Notes under the pieces: generated by a model
Seen by the model: only the letters and a program-made list of their open reading frames with translations
What the model was told of the DNA's origin: nothing
Databases searched by the model: none
Shown: positions 1 through 6,669 of the stretch, piece after piece
How positions within the stretch are numbered: position 1 is the first letter of the stretch
Layout of the letters: every line of letters starts with the position of its first letter
Source of the DNA: an uncultured Selenomonas sp.
GTDB lineage: Bacteria; Bacillota; Negativicutes; Selenomonadales; Selenomonadaceae
Assembly: GCA_938045435.1 (NCBI GenBank)
Contig: CALIBA010000235.1
Coordinates: 1-11,414 of the forward strand
Reading direction: 5' to 3'
DNA length: 11,414 bases
Made by a program: the position numbers and the translations under genes

Positions 1-54
1 CTGCTGCTCTCGATGCCGCGGACGTTCATGCTCTCCGCGACGTTTGATCTCTGA
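1..54 (+). CDS. C-terminal end of a probable TonB-dependent outer-membrane receptor (partial)
   Basis: Frame 1 is open from the window edge to a TGA at 52-54 and encodes 17 residues ending RTFMLSATFDL. An alternating aromatic/hydrophobic strand after a P-R-T-F element, closing near an aromatic residue, is how TonB-dependent receptor beta-barrels usually end (the last strand carries the signal for barrel insertion). The position directly upstream of a lipoprotein-dependent iron-complex ABC importer fits a receptor that brings the same ligand across the outer membrane. Only the tail is visible, so the ligand cannot be inferred, and the assignment rests on a short motif plus context. It ends 121 bases before the binding-protein start, with a separate promoter candidate between them. 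Confidence 0.6.
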   Translation: MLLSMPRTFMLSATFDL

Positions 55-126
55 CTACACTCCGGATAGACATACAGGAGGGGCCGCTCCGGGACTTTTA
101 CAAGCCTTTGGGGTGTGCCCCGTATT

Positions 127-141
127 GTATTATGCTATAAT
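127..141 (+). promoter_or_regulatory. Extended -10 promoter candidate for the importer operon
   Basis: A perfect TATAAT lies at 136-141, preceded by TGC at 133-135, giving an extended -10 element. No good -35 hexamer sits at 16-18 bases; the place is taken by a small GGGG-TGTG-CCCC inverted repeat at 110-121. Extended -10 promoters can work with a poor -35. The predicted leader to the ATG at 176 would be short, about 28 bases. I looked for a 7-1-7 Fur box here and found none that matches well. Confidence 0.45.
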
Positions 142-163
142 TTCAGATGGAAGTTTTGGGAAT

Positions 164-169
164 AGGAGG
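164..169 (+). promoter_or_regulatory. Ribosome binding site that decides the binding-protein start
   Basis: The perfect AGGAGG ends directly against an ATG at 170 (no spacer) but is 6 bases from the ATG at 176. The second ATG is therefore the likely start. The longer open frame reaching back to 44 has no site of this quality. Confidence 0.75.
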
Positions 170-175
170 ATGATC

Positions 176-1240
176 ATGACACACCGTTTTTCGCTTGGCG
201 TTCTTGCTGCGCTGATGCTCCTTTGCGCCGTGCTCGCAGGATGCGGACAGGAGCAGGCGGCCGCCCCCCAGAAAGAGCGAGTCGTGACGGACACGGCCGG
301 ACGCGAGGTGCATTTGCCGGAAGAGGTTAAGAGCATCGCCGTTGTGCCGATTCCGTGGGCATCTGTTGCCTTTGCGGTGGACGGTTCGGCCGACCGCATT
401 GCGGGCATGCACCCGTCGGCGAAGGCGTCGTATGAGAAGTCCATGCTCAAGGTGCTTGCGCCGGGGATGGCGAATGCCGCAACAGACTTTGTCGGACAGG
501 ACTTCTCCATCCACATGGAGGAACTCGGCAAACTGAACCCGAGCGCTATCATCGTCTGGAACTATCAGGAGGATGAAATTGCGCAGCTCGAGAAGCTGAA
601 GATCCCCACGATTGCACTGAAGTACGGTACATTGGAGGACGTCCAGGAGGGCATCCGCGTCATCGGGCAGGTGTTCGGCAAGGAGGAACGCGCCGAGGAG
701 CTAGTGGGCTTTCAGCAGGACATCATGGCGTATTTTGAGACGAAAAAGGCGGCGCTTGAAGGAAAAGCAAAGCCGAAGGTACTCTACCTGCGCGATCGCG
801 ATCTCAAGGTTGCGGCGGGCGAAACCGTCAACACGATGATGATCGAGACGGCGGGCGGCGTGAACGTCGCAAAGGATGTGCAGGGACAGTGGACGCCGGT
901 CACAATGGAGCAGATCGCCGCGTGGGATCCCGATGTCATCATCCTCAGCGATTTTGACCCGATTCAGCCGGCCGATCTCTTTGAGGATAAACTTGAGGGA
1001 CAGAACTGGAAGAACATCAAGGCGGTGCGCGAGGGACGTGTCTACAAGGCGCCGAATGGCCTCTACCGCTGGGATGCGCCCTGCGTCGAGACGCCGCTGA
1101 TGATCAAGTGGATTGCGCAGAAACTGCATCCGGATGTTTTTGGCGACTATCGTCTGACAGACGATCTGCGCGCCTTCTATGAGAAGTTCTTCTCATACAC
1201 GCTGACGGATGCCGATCTCAAGATGATTCTGCACGAGTGA
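176..1240 (+). CDS. Iron-complex (siderophore/heme/corrinoid class) ABC transporter substrate-binding lipoprotein
   Basis: This 354-residue protein is the periplasmic ligand receptor of a class II (FecB/FepB/BtuF type) importer. Residues 5-22 form a lipoprotein signal peptide with lipobox L-A-G-C, so Cys23 would be lipid-modified and the protein tethered to the membrane. Mature sequence opens with the family's usual V-V-T-D-T-A-G-R-E-V (residues 36-45), then two Rossmann-like lobes; N-P-S-A-I-I-V-W (121-128) and W-D-P-D-V-I-I-L (250-257) are the equivalent strands in each lobe. An R-E-G-R-V-Y element lies at 285-290. Length is normal for the family. The permease gene starts 8 bases after the stop, and the ATPase follows. 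The family is firm; the ligand is not, as binding-lobe residues vary. An upstream receptor tail supports an iron chelate, heme or cobalamin. The gene is GC-rich, unlike genes downstream of 3419. Confidence 0.9.
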   Translation: MTHRFSLGVLAALMLLCAVLAGCGQEQAAAPQKERVVTDTAGREVHLPEEVKSIAVVPIPWASVAFAVDGSADRIAGMHPSAKASYEKSMLKVLAPGMANAATDFVGQDFSIHMEELGKLNPSAIIVWNYQEDEIAQLEKLKIPTIALKYGTLEDVQEGIRVIGQVFGKEERAEELVGFQQDIMAYFETKKAALEGKAKPKVLYLRDRDLKVAAGETVNTMMIETAGGVNVAKDVQGQWTPVTMEQIAAWDPDVIILSDFDPIQPADLFEDKLEGQNWKNIKAVREGRVYKAPNGLYRWDAPCVETPLMIKWIAQKLHPDVFGDYRLTDDLRAFYEKFFSYTLTDADLKMILHE

Positions 1241-1248
1241 GCTGCCCT

Positions 1249-2262
1249 ATGAAACAAAACAATGCAGCTCTCTGGACGACCATGACGGTCCTGCTGATCG
1301 CCGTCTTTTTCTTGTCGCTTGCGGCGGGACGCTTTGCGATCGCGCCCGGCGAGGTCTGTGACATTCTCATGCGCGCGGCCGGAGGCAATGCGGGGACGGA
1401 TATGGCATCGACCGTCGTTCTGGAGCTTCGCCTGCCGCGGACGCTCATCGCCATGCTCGTCGGCGCGGGGCTTTCGCTCTCGGGGGCTGTCTACCAGGGC
1501 ATTTTCCGCAATCCGCTCGTCAGTCCCGATGTGCTCGGCGTCTCGAGCGGCGCTGGCTTCGGCGCTGTGCTCGGCATCCTCCTCTGGGGGACGGGCACGG
1601 GGACCTCGGTCATCGCCTTCGTCTGCGGCATGGCGAGTGTCGGGCTCGTGTACTACTTCTCGCGCAGCCGCGGCTCCGTCTCGATGATGTCGCTCGTGCT
1701 CTCGGGCATCATCATCTCGTCGATCTTCTCCGCGCTCATCTCGCTGGTGAAATACTCGGCCGACCCCTACGACAAGCTGCCCGCCATTACCTACTGGCTG
1801 ATGGGCAGCTTTGCCAAGGCGGACTTTGATAAAATCCAGATCATCGGGCTGCCCATGATTGCCGCAGGGGCGCTCCTGATCGCGATCCGCTGGCGCATCA
1901 ACATCCTCTCGCTCGGCGAGGAGGAGGCGCGCAGCCTCGGGGTGAATCCCGCGCGCATCCGCAACATTGCCATTGTCGCGGCGACGATCCTCACGGCGCT
2001 CTCGGTGACGGCCTGCGGCATTGTCGGATGGGTCGGGCTCGTCATCCCGCACATGTGCCGCCGCATGGTCGGCGTCGATCATGCGCGGCTCCTGCCCGCG
2101 GCGTGCTTCATGGGGGCGATCTTCCTCGCGCTCGTCGACATCTGCGCGCGGAGCCTCCTCGCGGCAGAGCTGCCGATCGGCATTCTCACGGCACTCCTCG
2201 GCGCGCCGTTCTTTGCCTTCCTGCTGAAGCGCACGCGGGAGAAACAGGGGGACTGGTCATGA
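1249..2262 (+). CDS. FecCD-family ABC transporter permease
   Basis: The 337-residue integral membrane protein would form, as a homodimer, the inner-membrane channel of the importer. It shows many hydrophobic segments (about ten expected in this family), beginning at residues 9-27. Family hallmarks are R-L-P-R-T-L (61-66), Q-G-I-F-R-N-P-L-V-S-P-D-V-L-G (83-97) and G-W-V-G-L-V-I-P-H (260-268); the last lies by the cytoplasmic coupling helix that contacts the ATPase, and P-I-G-I-L-T-A-L-L-G-A-P-F-F (309-322) closes the protein. Two starts are possible. A GTG at 1237 overlaps the binding-protein stop; I chose the ATG at 1249 because the sequence after it reads like a typical charged N-terminus and a weak GAG-rich site lies 7 bases upstream. 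The stop overlaps the ATPase start as ATGA, suggesting translational coupling. Local GC is very high (2041-2100 is 72% by count). Confidence 0.92.
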   Translation: MKQNNAALWTTMTVLLIAVFFLSLAAGRFAIAPGEVCDILMRAAGGNAGTDMASTVVLELRLPRTLIAMLVGAGLSLSGAVYQGIFRNPLVSPDVLGVSSGAGFGAVLGILLWGTGTGTSVIAFVCGMASVGLVYYFSRSRGSVSMMSLVLSGIIISSIFSALISLVKYSADPYDKLPAITYWLMGSFAKADFDKIQIIGLPMIAAGALLIAIRWRINILSLGEEEARSLGVNPARIRNIAIVAATILTALSVTACGIVGWVGLVIPHMCRRMVGVDHARLLPAACFMGAIFLALVDICARSLLAAELPIGILTALLGAPFFAFLLKRTREKQGDWS

Positions 2263-3026
2263 TTACGGTGAAGCATGCCGCCTTTTCCTACGACGGCAGA
2301 AACGAACTGTTCTCCGATCTCTCCTTCTCCCTCGCGGCGGGCGAGGTTCTCACCATTCTCGGGCGCAACGGCATCGGCAAGACAACGTTCCTGCGCTGTC
2401 TACTCGGCATCCTGCCGTGGACGCGCGGGGAGTGCATGGTGGACGGGCAGCGGCCCGACCCCGCTGCGGTCAGCGATGTAATCGGCTATGTGCCGCAGAG
2501 CCATGCGCCCGCCTTTCCCTACACGGTCTTTGAGATGGTCATGATGGGGCGCGCGCGGCGCATCGGCCTCTTTCGGACCCCTGCGGCGGCAGACCGCGCG
2601 CGTGTTGCGGAGCTGCTCGATCTGGTCGGCGTTCTGCCGCTCGCAGACCGTGCGGCGACCGAGCTGAGTGGCGGACAGCTGCAGATGGTCTACATCGCCC
2701 GCGCACTCGCGGTCGAGCCGAAGCTGATGATTCTCGACGAGCCGGAGGCACATCTGGACTTTCATAACCAGATGATTGTCCTGCGCCTACTGAAGAAGCT
2801 GTCAACAGAGCAGAATATGACCATTGTCATGAACACGCACTCGCCCGAGAATGCGCTCAAGATCTCGGACAAGAGCCTGCTCATGCGGCGCGGGGAGCAG
2901 CTCTTTGGGCCGACGGAAAGCCTACTCGTCGAGGAGAACCTTCGTCGGTTCTATGACATCGACTGCCGCATCACAGAGACCCGTGTCGGGGATACGGTGC
3001 ATCGGGGGCTGCTGACGCTGCTGTAA
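2259..3026 (+). CDS. Iron-complex ABC transporter ATP-binding protein
   Basis: This 255-residue cytoplasmic ATPase (FecE/FepC/BtuD class) would power the importer. All motifs are present in order: Walker A G-R-N-G-I-G-K-T-T (35-43, Lys41), Q-loop Gln80 in Y-V-P-Q-S-H, signature L-S-G-G-Q (136-140), Walker B L-M-I-L-D-E-P (156-162, catalytic Glu161), and switch His194 in N-T-H-S-P. The D-loop reads P-E-A-H-L-D rather than the more usual P-T-S-x-L-D, a tolerated variant. The ATG overlaps the permease stop by 4 bases, so the start is well fixed. No clear Rho-independent terminator follows; the next 392 bases lack a gene. Family assignment is secure. Substrate is inherited from the partner binding protein and is unknown. 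Confidence 0.93.
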   Translation: MITVKHAAFSYDGRNELFSDLSFSLAAGEVLTILGRNGIGKTTFLRCLLGILPWTRGECMVDGQRPDPAAVSDVIGYVPQSHAPAFPYTVFEMVMMGRARRIGLFRTPAAADRARVAELLDLVGVLPLADRAATELSGGQLQMVYIARALAVEPKLMILDEPEAHLDFHNQMIVLRLLKKLSTEQNMTIVMNTHSPENALKISDKSLLMRRGEQLFGPTESLLVEENLRRFYDIDCRITETRVGDTVHRGLLTLL

Positions 3027-3321
3027 AAAAGGTACAATTAAAAATACTAACTGTATGGAAGGCCGAAGTGCATATATCTGCGCACCCCTGTTCACCAAAC
3101 GTGTACAAGGGATTTTGGAAGAGGATATCACCGAGGAGTAAGTTCTGCACAATAAACCACAAAGGCAAATCTGCCCCCAAAGTTAGATATAGAGGCTCTT
3201 CCTTTGCGGGGCATCATCAATGGATGGCTTTGATTTGTCAAATGTTATAGGCTTGTCTATGCCACGCAAAGTCCGCGTTAATCTTTTTCCGTAATATATC
3301 ATAAGAACCGTTTTTAGGTAA
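3027..3321. other. AT-rich gene-free spacer between importer operon and fur operon
   Basis: This stretch carries no gene I can support. Open frames here are short on both strands and lack good ribosome sites. One small frame on the + strand (3055-3141, 28 codons, starting M-E-G-R-S-A-Y-I-C-A-P-L-F) vaguely resembles the start of nucleotide-modifying deoxyribosyltransferase-like folds, but too weakly to call. The spacer holds the inverted repeat listed separately. GC content drops sharply compared with the importer genes. It may be a decayed gene, a mobile-element scar or a structured RNA locus; the sequence alone does not decide. Confidence 0.5.
3202..3271. repeat. Imperfect inverted repeat, 13-base arms, 44-base interior
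   Basis: The left arm CTTTGCGGGGCAT (3202-3214) is the reverse complement of the right arm ATGCCACGCAAAG (3259-3271) at 12 of 13 positions. The interior contains a smaller hairpin, TTTGA-TTTG-TCAAA (3229-3242). As RNA it would fold into a long stem topped by a second stem-loop. No uridine tract follows directly (a TCTTTTTCC run begins about 10 bases later), so it is not a standard terminator. It lies upstream of the fur promoter and is therefore not part of the leader made from that promoter. Confidence 0.6.
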
Positions 3322-3350
3322 TTCACATTTCTCATCTCCTGTGTTATACT
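3322..3350 (+). promoter_or_regulatory. Sigma-70-type promoter for the fur-hemZ-hisS-aspS operon
   Basis: The -35 element TTCACA (3322-3327, 5 of 6 to consensus) is separated by exactly 17 bases from the -10 element TATACT (3345-3350, 5 of 6). TGT precedes the -10, giving an extended -10 as well. Transcription would start near 3357, leaving a leader of about 62 bases before the ATG at 3419. Confidence 0.75.
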
Positions 3351-3358
3351 ATTCTCAT

Positions 3359-3373
3359 TGATTGTGATTATAT
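3359..3373. promoter_or_regulatory. Candidate Fur/PerR-type operator overlapping the start of transcription
   Basis: TGATTGTGATTATAT matches the Firmicutes 7-1-7 Fur box (TGATAAT-N-ATTATCA) at 10 of 14 defined positions, and matches the PerR box equally well. It sits just after the -10 element, over or beside the predicted +1, where a repressor would block transcription. Family members often regulate their own gene. The AT-rich setting makes chance matches likely, so this is a candidate only. Confidence 0.35.
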
Positions 3374-3398
3374 GTTGGAGAGCCATATCATCAACATA
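3371..3398 (+). promoter_or_regulatory. Leader hairpin upstream of the fur ribosome binding site
   Basis: TATGTTG (3371-3377) pairs perfectly with CAACATA (3392-3398), with one further G-T wobble inside, leaving a loop of 12 bases. It lies in the predicted untranslated leader, 6 bases before the GGAGGAGA ribosome site at 3405-3412. The stem is AT-rich and weak, so any role in translation is speculative. Confidence 0.3.
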
Positions 3399-3418
3399 AC
3401 TTACGGAGGAGACGGCAT

Positions 3419-3901
3419 ATGGCAGAGACTTATTCAATGGAAGAGCTGAAGAAACGTCTGCAGGCGACGCAGCGCAAGATGACGCCGCAACGACAGATCG
3501 TTCTGCAGGTCATATTGGATCATCCCGGAGAACATTTGAGTGCAGAGAAGATTTATGATATTTTACGTGGTACGGAGTCTGAAATCGGTCTCGCAACAGT
3601 GTATCGAAGTCTCGAGATCCTCGTCTCACTTGGGATTCTTCAGAAGATCGAATTTGGTAAGGAATTTGATAAACGCAACAAAGGCTCTTATTCCTATGAG
3701 CTGAATCCAATCGACCCCAATCAGCATTTTCATCACCATCTCATTTGTACTGAGTGTAAAGAAATTACCGAATTTGAAGATGATATGATGGATGAACTTG
3801 AATCCGGAATCTTTGAACAGACTGGATTTAAGGTTGAGAATCATCAGGCAAAATTCTTTGGTGTTTGTAAGAAGTGTCAGGAGAAGCAAAACAAGGCGTG
3901 A
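3419..3901 (+). CDS. fur: Fur-family metal-responsive transcriptional regulator
   Basis: This 160-residue DNA-binding protein belongs to the Fur/PerR/Zur family, dimeric repressors that bind DNA when loaded with metal. The N-terminal winged helix covers about residues 10-85; the recognition-helix region is G-L-A-T-V-Y-R-S-L-E (57-66). The metal-binding dimerisation half has a His-rich element (His103, 105, 106, 107) and two CxxC pairs, Cys110/113 and Cys150/153, typical of the structural zinc site. A stretch of about six extra residues (around 95-101) precedes the His cluster. The start ATG has GGAGGAGA 6 bases upstream. Fur is the likeliest subtype given the nearby iron-complex importer and hemZ, but PerR or Zur cannot be excluded by eye. 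The stop overlaps the next gene's GTG, implying coupled expression. The gene is AT-rich (3781-3840 is 37% GC by count). Confidence 0.85.
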   Translation: MAETYSMEELKKRLQATQRKMTPQRQIVLQVILDHPGEHLSAEKIYDILRGTESEIGLATVYRSLEILVSLGILQKIEFGKEFDKRNKGSYSYELNPIDPNQHFHHHLICTECKEITEFEDDMMDELESGIFEQTGFKVENHQAKFFGVCKKCQEKQNKA

Positions 3902-5409
3902 GAATCCGGTCACTTACTATAAACAGCAAGGCTGAGGTCGTTGTAAAAATCATCCGTGAGGTGCTGACACTATTTAAGATTGAAATTGTTGGTGCATCAG
4001 GGGAGGCGGATTATGCACAACTGTCGATTGTAAATCGGCAAGAGGAGCATAAGCCGCCCTTTGTTACGACAGAGGTATATCTTTTTTCAACAGATGGAAG
4101 TCATGAGAGATATACCTATACAGCTGCCGGGAAATCAGATGAGCTTGAACGTGCTGCCATACATCGTGTCATCAAGCGGAATTTTTATCAATTTACACAT
4201 GAGCGATTTCAAATGCCCCATGCGCCATGGGGCATTCTCCATGGTGTGCGTCCGACAAAGATTGTACACCGATGGCTGCGCGGCGGTATGTCATCAGAGG
4301 AGATTATTGCACGCCTGCAGGAGGACTATTATTGCAGCTTAGTTAAAGCGCAGCTTATTACCGATGTTGCTGCACGGCAGCTTCCATTTCTTAGACAAAC
4401 GACACCACGTACAGTGAGCATCTACATAGGGATACCATTTTGTCTTTCACGGTGCCTTTACTGTTCTTTTCCTTCTCATCTCTTGCCAGGGACAGAACAG
4501 CTGCACTTCTTTATGCAGGTGTTTACAGAAGATCTAAGAGCGGCTGCTGAGGATCTTGCGCGATTTGACCTCTCTGTACAGAGTATCTATATCGGTGGAG
4601 GGACGCCGACAAGTCTACCGAATGAAATCTTTGCCGAAATGCTTGAAATGGTATATAATGCCTTTTATAGTCCAACTGTGGTAGAGTTTACAGTGGAGGC
4701 GGGACGGCCAGACAGCATGACACCAGAGAAGATCGCGTGGATGAAGCGATGCGCCGTGACGCGTGTGAGTGTTAATCCACAGTCTATGCAGGAGCACACA
4801 CTCCGACGCATTGGTCGTAACCATACACCGGAAGATATTGTGCGCATGGTGCAGGATCTTCGTAAGGTGCATGATTTTCATATCAACATGGATGTCATTC
4901 TTGGACTGCCTGGTGAGACTGCATGTGATGTGACCGCAACAATGGAGGAGGTTACTGCATTGCTGCCAGACGATATTACGCTGCATGCACTTGCGATTAA
5001 ACGAGGGTCCCATCTTAGGCATATGATGGAGTCGGAACATGTCGAACTTCCTTCAGATGAAGAGACGGCATGTATGAGTGAGGAAGCCAGTGCCGCTGTT
5101 GTGCGTGCAGGGTATCATCCCTATTATCTCTATCGGCAGGGCTATATGAGCGGGGATTTGGAAAATGTCGGCTATGCCCATCCAGGTACAGAGAGTATCT
5201 ATAACATTCAGATCATGGAGGAGAATCAGACCATCATCGGCATTGGAGGCGCAGCGACAACGAAGGTGATTGGCGTGCATGGGGGACGAATGCATGCCGC
5301 TTTTCACGCAAAGGATCTGAGGACATATCTGCGTGATATTCATATCTATATTGAGAAACGCCGTGCACTGCTGCGTGCTGCGTATGAGGAGGAAACGCCT
5401 GCATGTTGA
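3898..5409 (+). CDS. hemZ: HemZ-like radical SAM protein (coproporphyrinogen dehydrogenase family)
   Basis: The product (503 residues from the GTG at 3898) matches the HemZ branch of HemN-related radical S-adenosylmethionine enzymes. These are proposed to act on coproporphyrinogen III in oxygen-independent heme synthesis; the activity of HemZ itself is less certain than that of HemN. The Fe-S cluster motif CxxxCxxC is Cys182, Cys186, Cys189. The SAM-contacting Y-I-G-G-G-T-P-T-S is at 231-239, and V-E-A-G-R-P-D at 266-272. HemZ-specific blocks are W-G-I-L-H-G-V-R-P-T-K (111-121) and N-V-G-Y-A-H-P-G-T-E-S-I-Y-N (423-436). Length agrees with Bacillus HemZ (about 500). Start: the GTG overlaps the fur stop as GTGA and begins the conserved N-terminus; a GTG at 3874 in the same frame is an alternative, but it lies inside fur. 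An AGGAGA is 13 bases upstream, so coupling to fur translation is likely. The gene's end overlaps hisS by 7 bases. Confidence 0.88.
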   Translation: MRIRSLTINSKAEVVVKIIREVLTLFKIEIVGASGEADYAQLSIVNRQEEHKPPFVTTEVYLFSTDGSHERYTYTAAGKSDELERAAIHRVIKRNFYQFTHERFQMPHAPWGILHGVRPTKIVHRWLRGGMSSEEIIARLQEDYYCSLVKAQLITDVAARQLPFLRQTTPRTVSIYIGIPFCLSRCLYCSFPSHLLPGTEQLHFFMQVFTEDLRAAAEDLARFDLSVQSIYIGGGTPTSLPNEIFAEMLEMVYNAFYSPTVVEFTVEAGRPDSMTPEKIAWMKRCAVTRVSVNPQSMQEHTLRRIGRNHTPEDIVRMVQDLRKVHDFHINMDVILGLPGETACDVTATMEEVTALLPDDITLHALAIKRGSHLRHMMESEHVELPSDEETACMSEEASAAVVRAGYHPYYLYRQGYMSGDLENVGYAHPGTESIYNIQIMEENQTIIGIGGAATTKVIGVHGGRMHAAFHAKDLRTYLRDIHIYIEKRRALLRAAYEEETPAC

Positions 5410-6668
5410 CGAATGCTCCACGAGGAACGAAGGATATACTGCCCGATACAGTTGGTGCATGGACATATGTGGAAGGAGTTCTGCGCGATCTATGTGCCTG
5501 CTATGGCTACCGAGAGATTCGCACACCGCTCTTTGAACATACAGAACTCTTCCAGCGCGGCATCGGTGATGGTACGGATGTGGTGGATAAGGAAATGTAT
5601 ACCTTTACGGATCGTGGTGAGCGAAGCCTAACCCTGCGTCCGGAGAATACGGCCTCTGCTGTGCGTGCCTATTTACAAAATAAACTCTATGCAGAAGGCA
5701 GCCTTCAGAAGCTCTTTTATATTGGTTCGATGTTCCGTTATGACCGTCCGCAGGCCGGGCGGATGCGTGAGTTCCACCAATTTGGTGTGGAAGCGATTGG
5801 CGAAGAGAGTCCATTCGTGGATGCCGAGGTAATCCTTTTGGCGATTGATTTTTTAGGGGAACTTGGACTAGGGGATTTGGAGCTGAAACTCAATGCCGTT
5901 GGGTGCCCTAAGTGCCGCCCTGCCTATCGAGAGCGCCTACAGGCGTACTTTAAGGATCATCTGGGACAGCTCTGTGAGGACTGTGGACAACGCTATAGGA
6001 GGAGTCCTATGCGGATTCTCGATTGTAAAGCAGATGCCGGACAGCCATTTATGGCGTATGCACCTGCGATTACAGACTGTCTTTGTGAGGATTGTGCAAA
6101 GCATTTTGAGCAGGTTAAATCTGCACTCACTGCAGCGGGGATCTCCTATACGCTTGATACCCGTCTTGTACGTGGTCTTGATTACTACACACGAACGGCT
6201 TTTGAGGTTGCATATCCGCCGCTTGGCGCACAGAGTGCCGTTGCAGGCGGTGGGCGCTATGATGGTCTTGTTGAGGAGCTTGGAGGCAACCCGACGCCCG
6301 CGGTCGGTTTTGCGGTTGGACTTGAGCGTGTACTGCTTGCTCTCGAGCAGCAAGGGCTGCTGCCAGCGCTTGGATCGGCGGCAGATGTCTTTCTCGTTGC
6401 ACTTGGGCACACGGCTTCGGCAGCGGCATTTCAACTGCTGCATCGTCTGCGAAGGGGCGGTCTGCGCGTACTTATGGATTATGCGGGCCGCAGTATGAAG
6501 GCACAGATGAAACAGGCAGGTAAGGCAGGAGTGCGTTATGCTGTCATTCTTGGTGAGGACGAGCTTGCACGAGGAGAGGCTCTCGTGCGGGATATGAAGG
6601 AGAGTAGACAGGAGAATTATTCTCTTGATGATATTGTAAAGCAGTTGATTTCTGAGGTGAAGGGCTGA
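5403..6668 (+). CDS. hisS: Histidyl-tRNA synthetase
   Basis: This 421-residue class II synthetase charges tRNA-His with histidine in the cytoplasm. Motif 2 region spans F-Y-I-G-S-M-F-R-Y-D-R-P-Q (105-117) with R-E-F-H-Q-F-G (122-128). The histidine-specific loop L-V-R-G-L-D-Y-Y-T-R-T (255-265) and G-G-G-R-Y-D-G-L (282-289) are intact. Motif 3 is A-V-G-F-A-V-G-L-E-R-V (300-310). Residues from about 325 form the anticodon-binding domain. The insertion domain carries Cys pairs 168/171, 191/194 and 228/231, which I recall in related Firmicutes enzymes. The start ATG overlaps hemZ by 7 bases and has AGGAGG 10 bases upstream, inside hemZ. Next to hemZ and aspS, this matches a gene order common in Firmicutes. 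No T-box leader can be present because the gene has no untranslated upstream region. Confidence 0.97.
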   Translation: MLTNAPRGTKDILPDTVGAWTYVEGVLRDLCACYGYREIRTPLFEHTELFQRGIGDGTDVVDKEMYTFTDRGERSLTLRPENTASAVRAYLQNKLYAEGSLQKLFYIGSMFRYDRPQAGRMREFHQFGVEAIGEESPFVDAEVILLAIDFLGELGLGDLELKLNAVGCPKCRPAYRERLQAYFKDHLGQLCEDCGQRYRRSPMRILDCKADAGQPFMAYAPAITDCLCEDCAKHFEQVKSALTAAGISYTLDTRLVRGLDYYTRTAFEVAYPPLGAQSAVAGGGRYDGLVEELGGNPTPAVGFAVGLERVLLALEQQGLLPALGSAADVFLVALGHTASAAAFQLLHRLRRGGLRVLMDYAGRSMKAQMKQAGKAGVRYAVILGEDELARGEALVRDMKESRQENYSLDDIVKQLISEVKG

Positions 6669-6669
6669 G

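Noticed and set aside
62..91. CCGGA...TCCGG inverted repeat as a terminator for the upstream receptor gene
   Set aside because: Only 5 base pairs with a 20-base loop and only a short T run later (tttta), too weak to call.
120..175. Fur box in the promoter of the importer genes
   Set aside because: Sliding the 7-1-7 consensus along this AT-rich stretch gave one fair half-site at best and no matching other half.
1177..2082. Long reverse-strand frame of 301 codons opposite the permease
   Set aside because: Its translation is rich in Arg, Asp, His and Glu, the usual mirror of a GC-rich membrane-protein gene. The forward frame has clear FecCD motifs.
3068..3250. Forward open frame of 60 codons in the spacer
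   Set aside because: No ribosome site, an unusual residue mix, and no recognisable domain; likely chance.
3183..3437. Reverse-strand open frame of 84 codons across the spacer
   Set aside because: Its start lies inside the first codons of fur, it has no ribosome site, resembles no family I know, and its frame is open mainly because the spacer is AT-rich with the inverted repeat inside.
5386..5410. T-box or other leader control before hisS
   Set aside because: hisS starts inside the end of hemZ, leaving no untranslated leader for a T-box.
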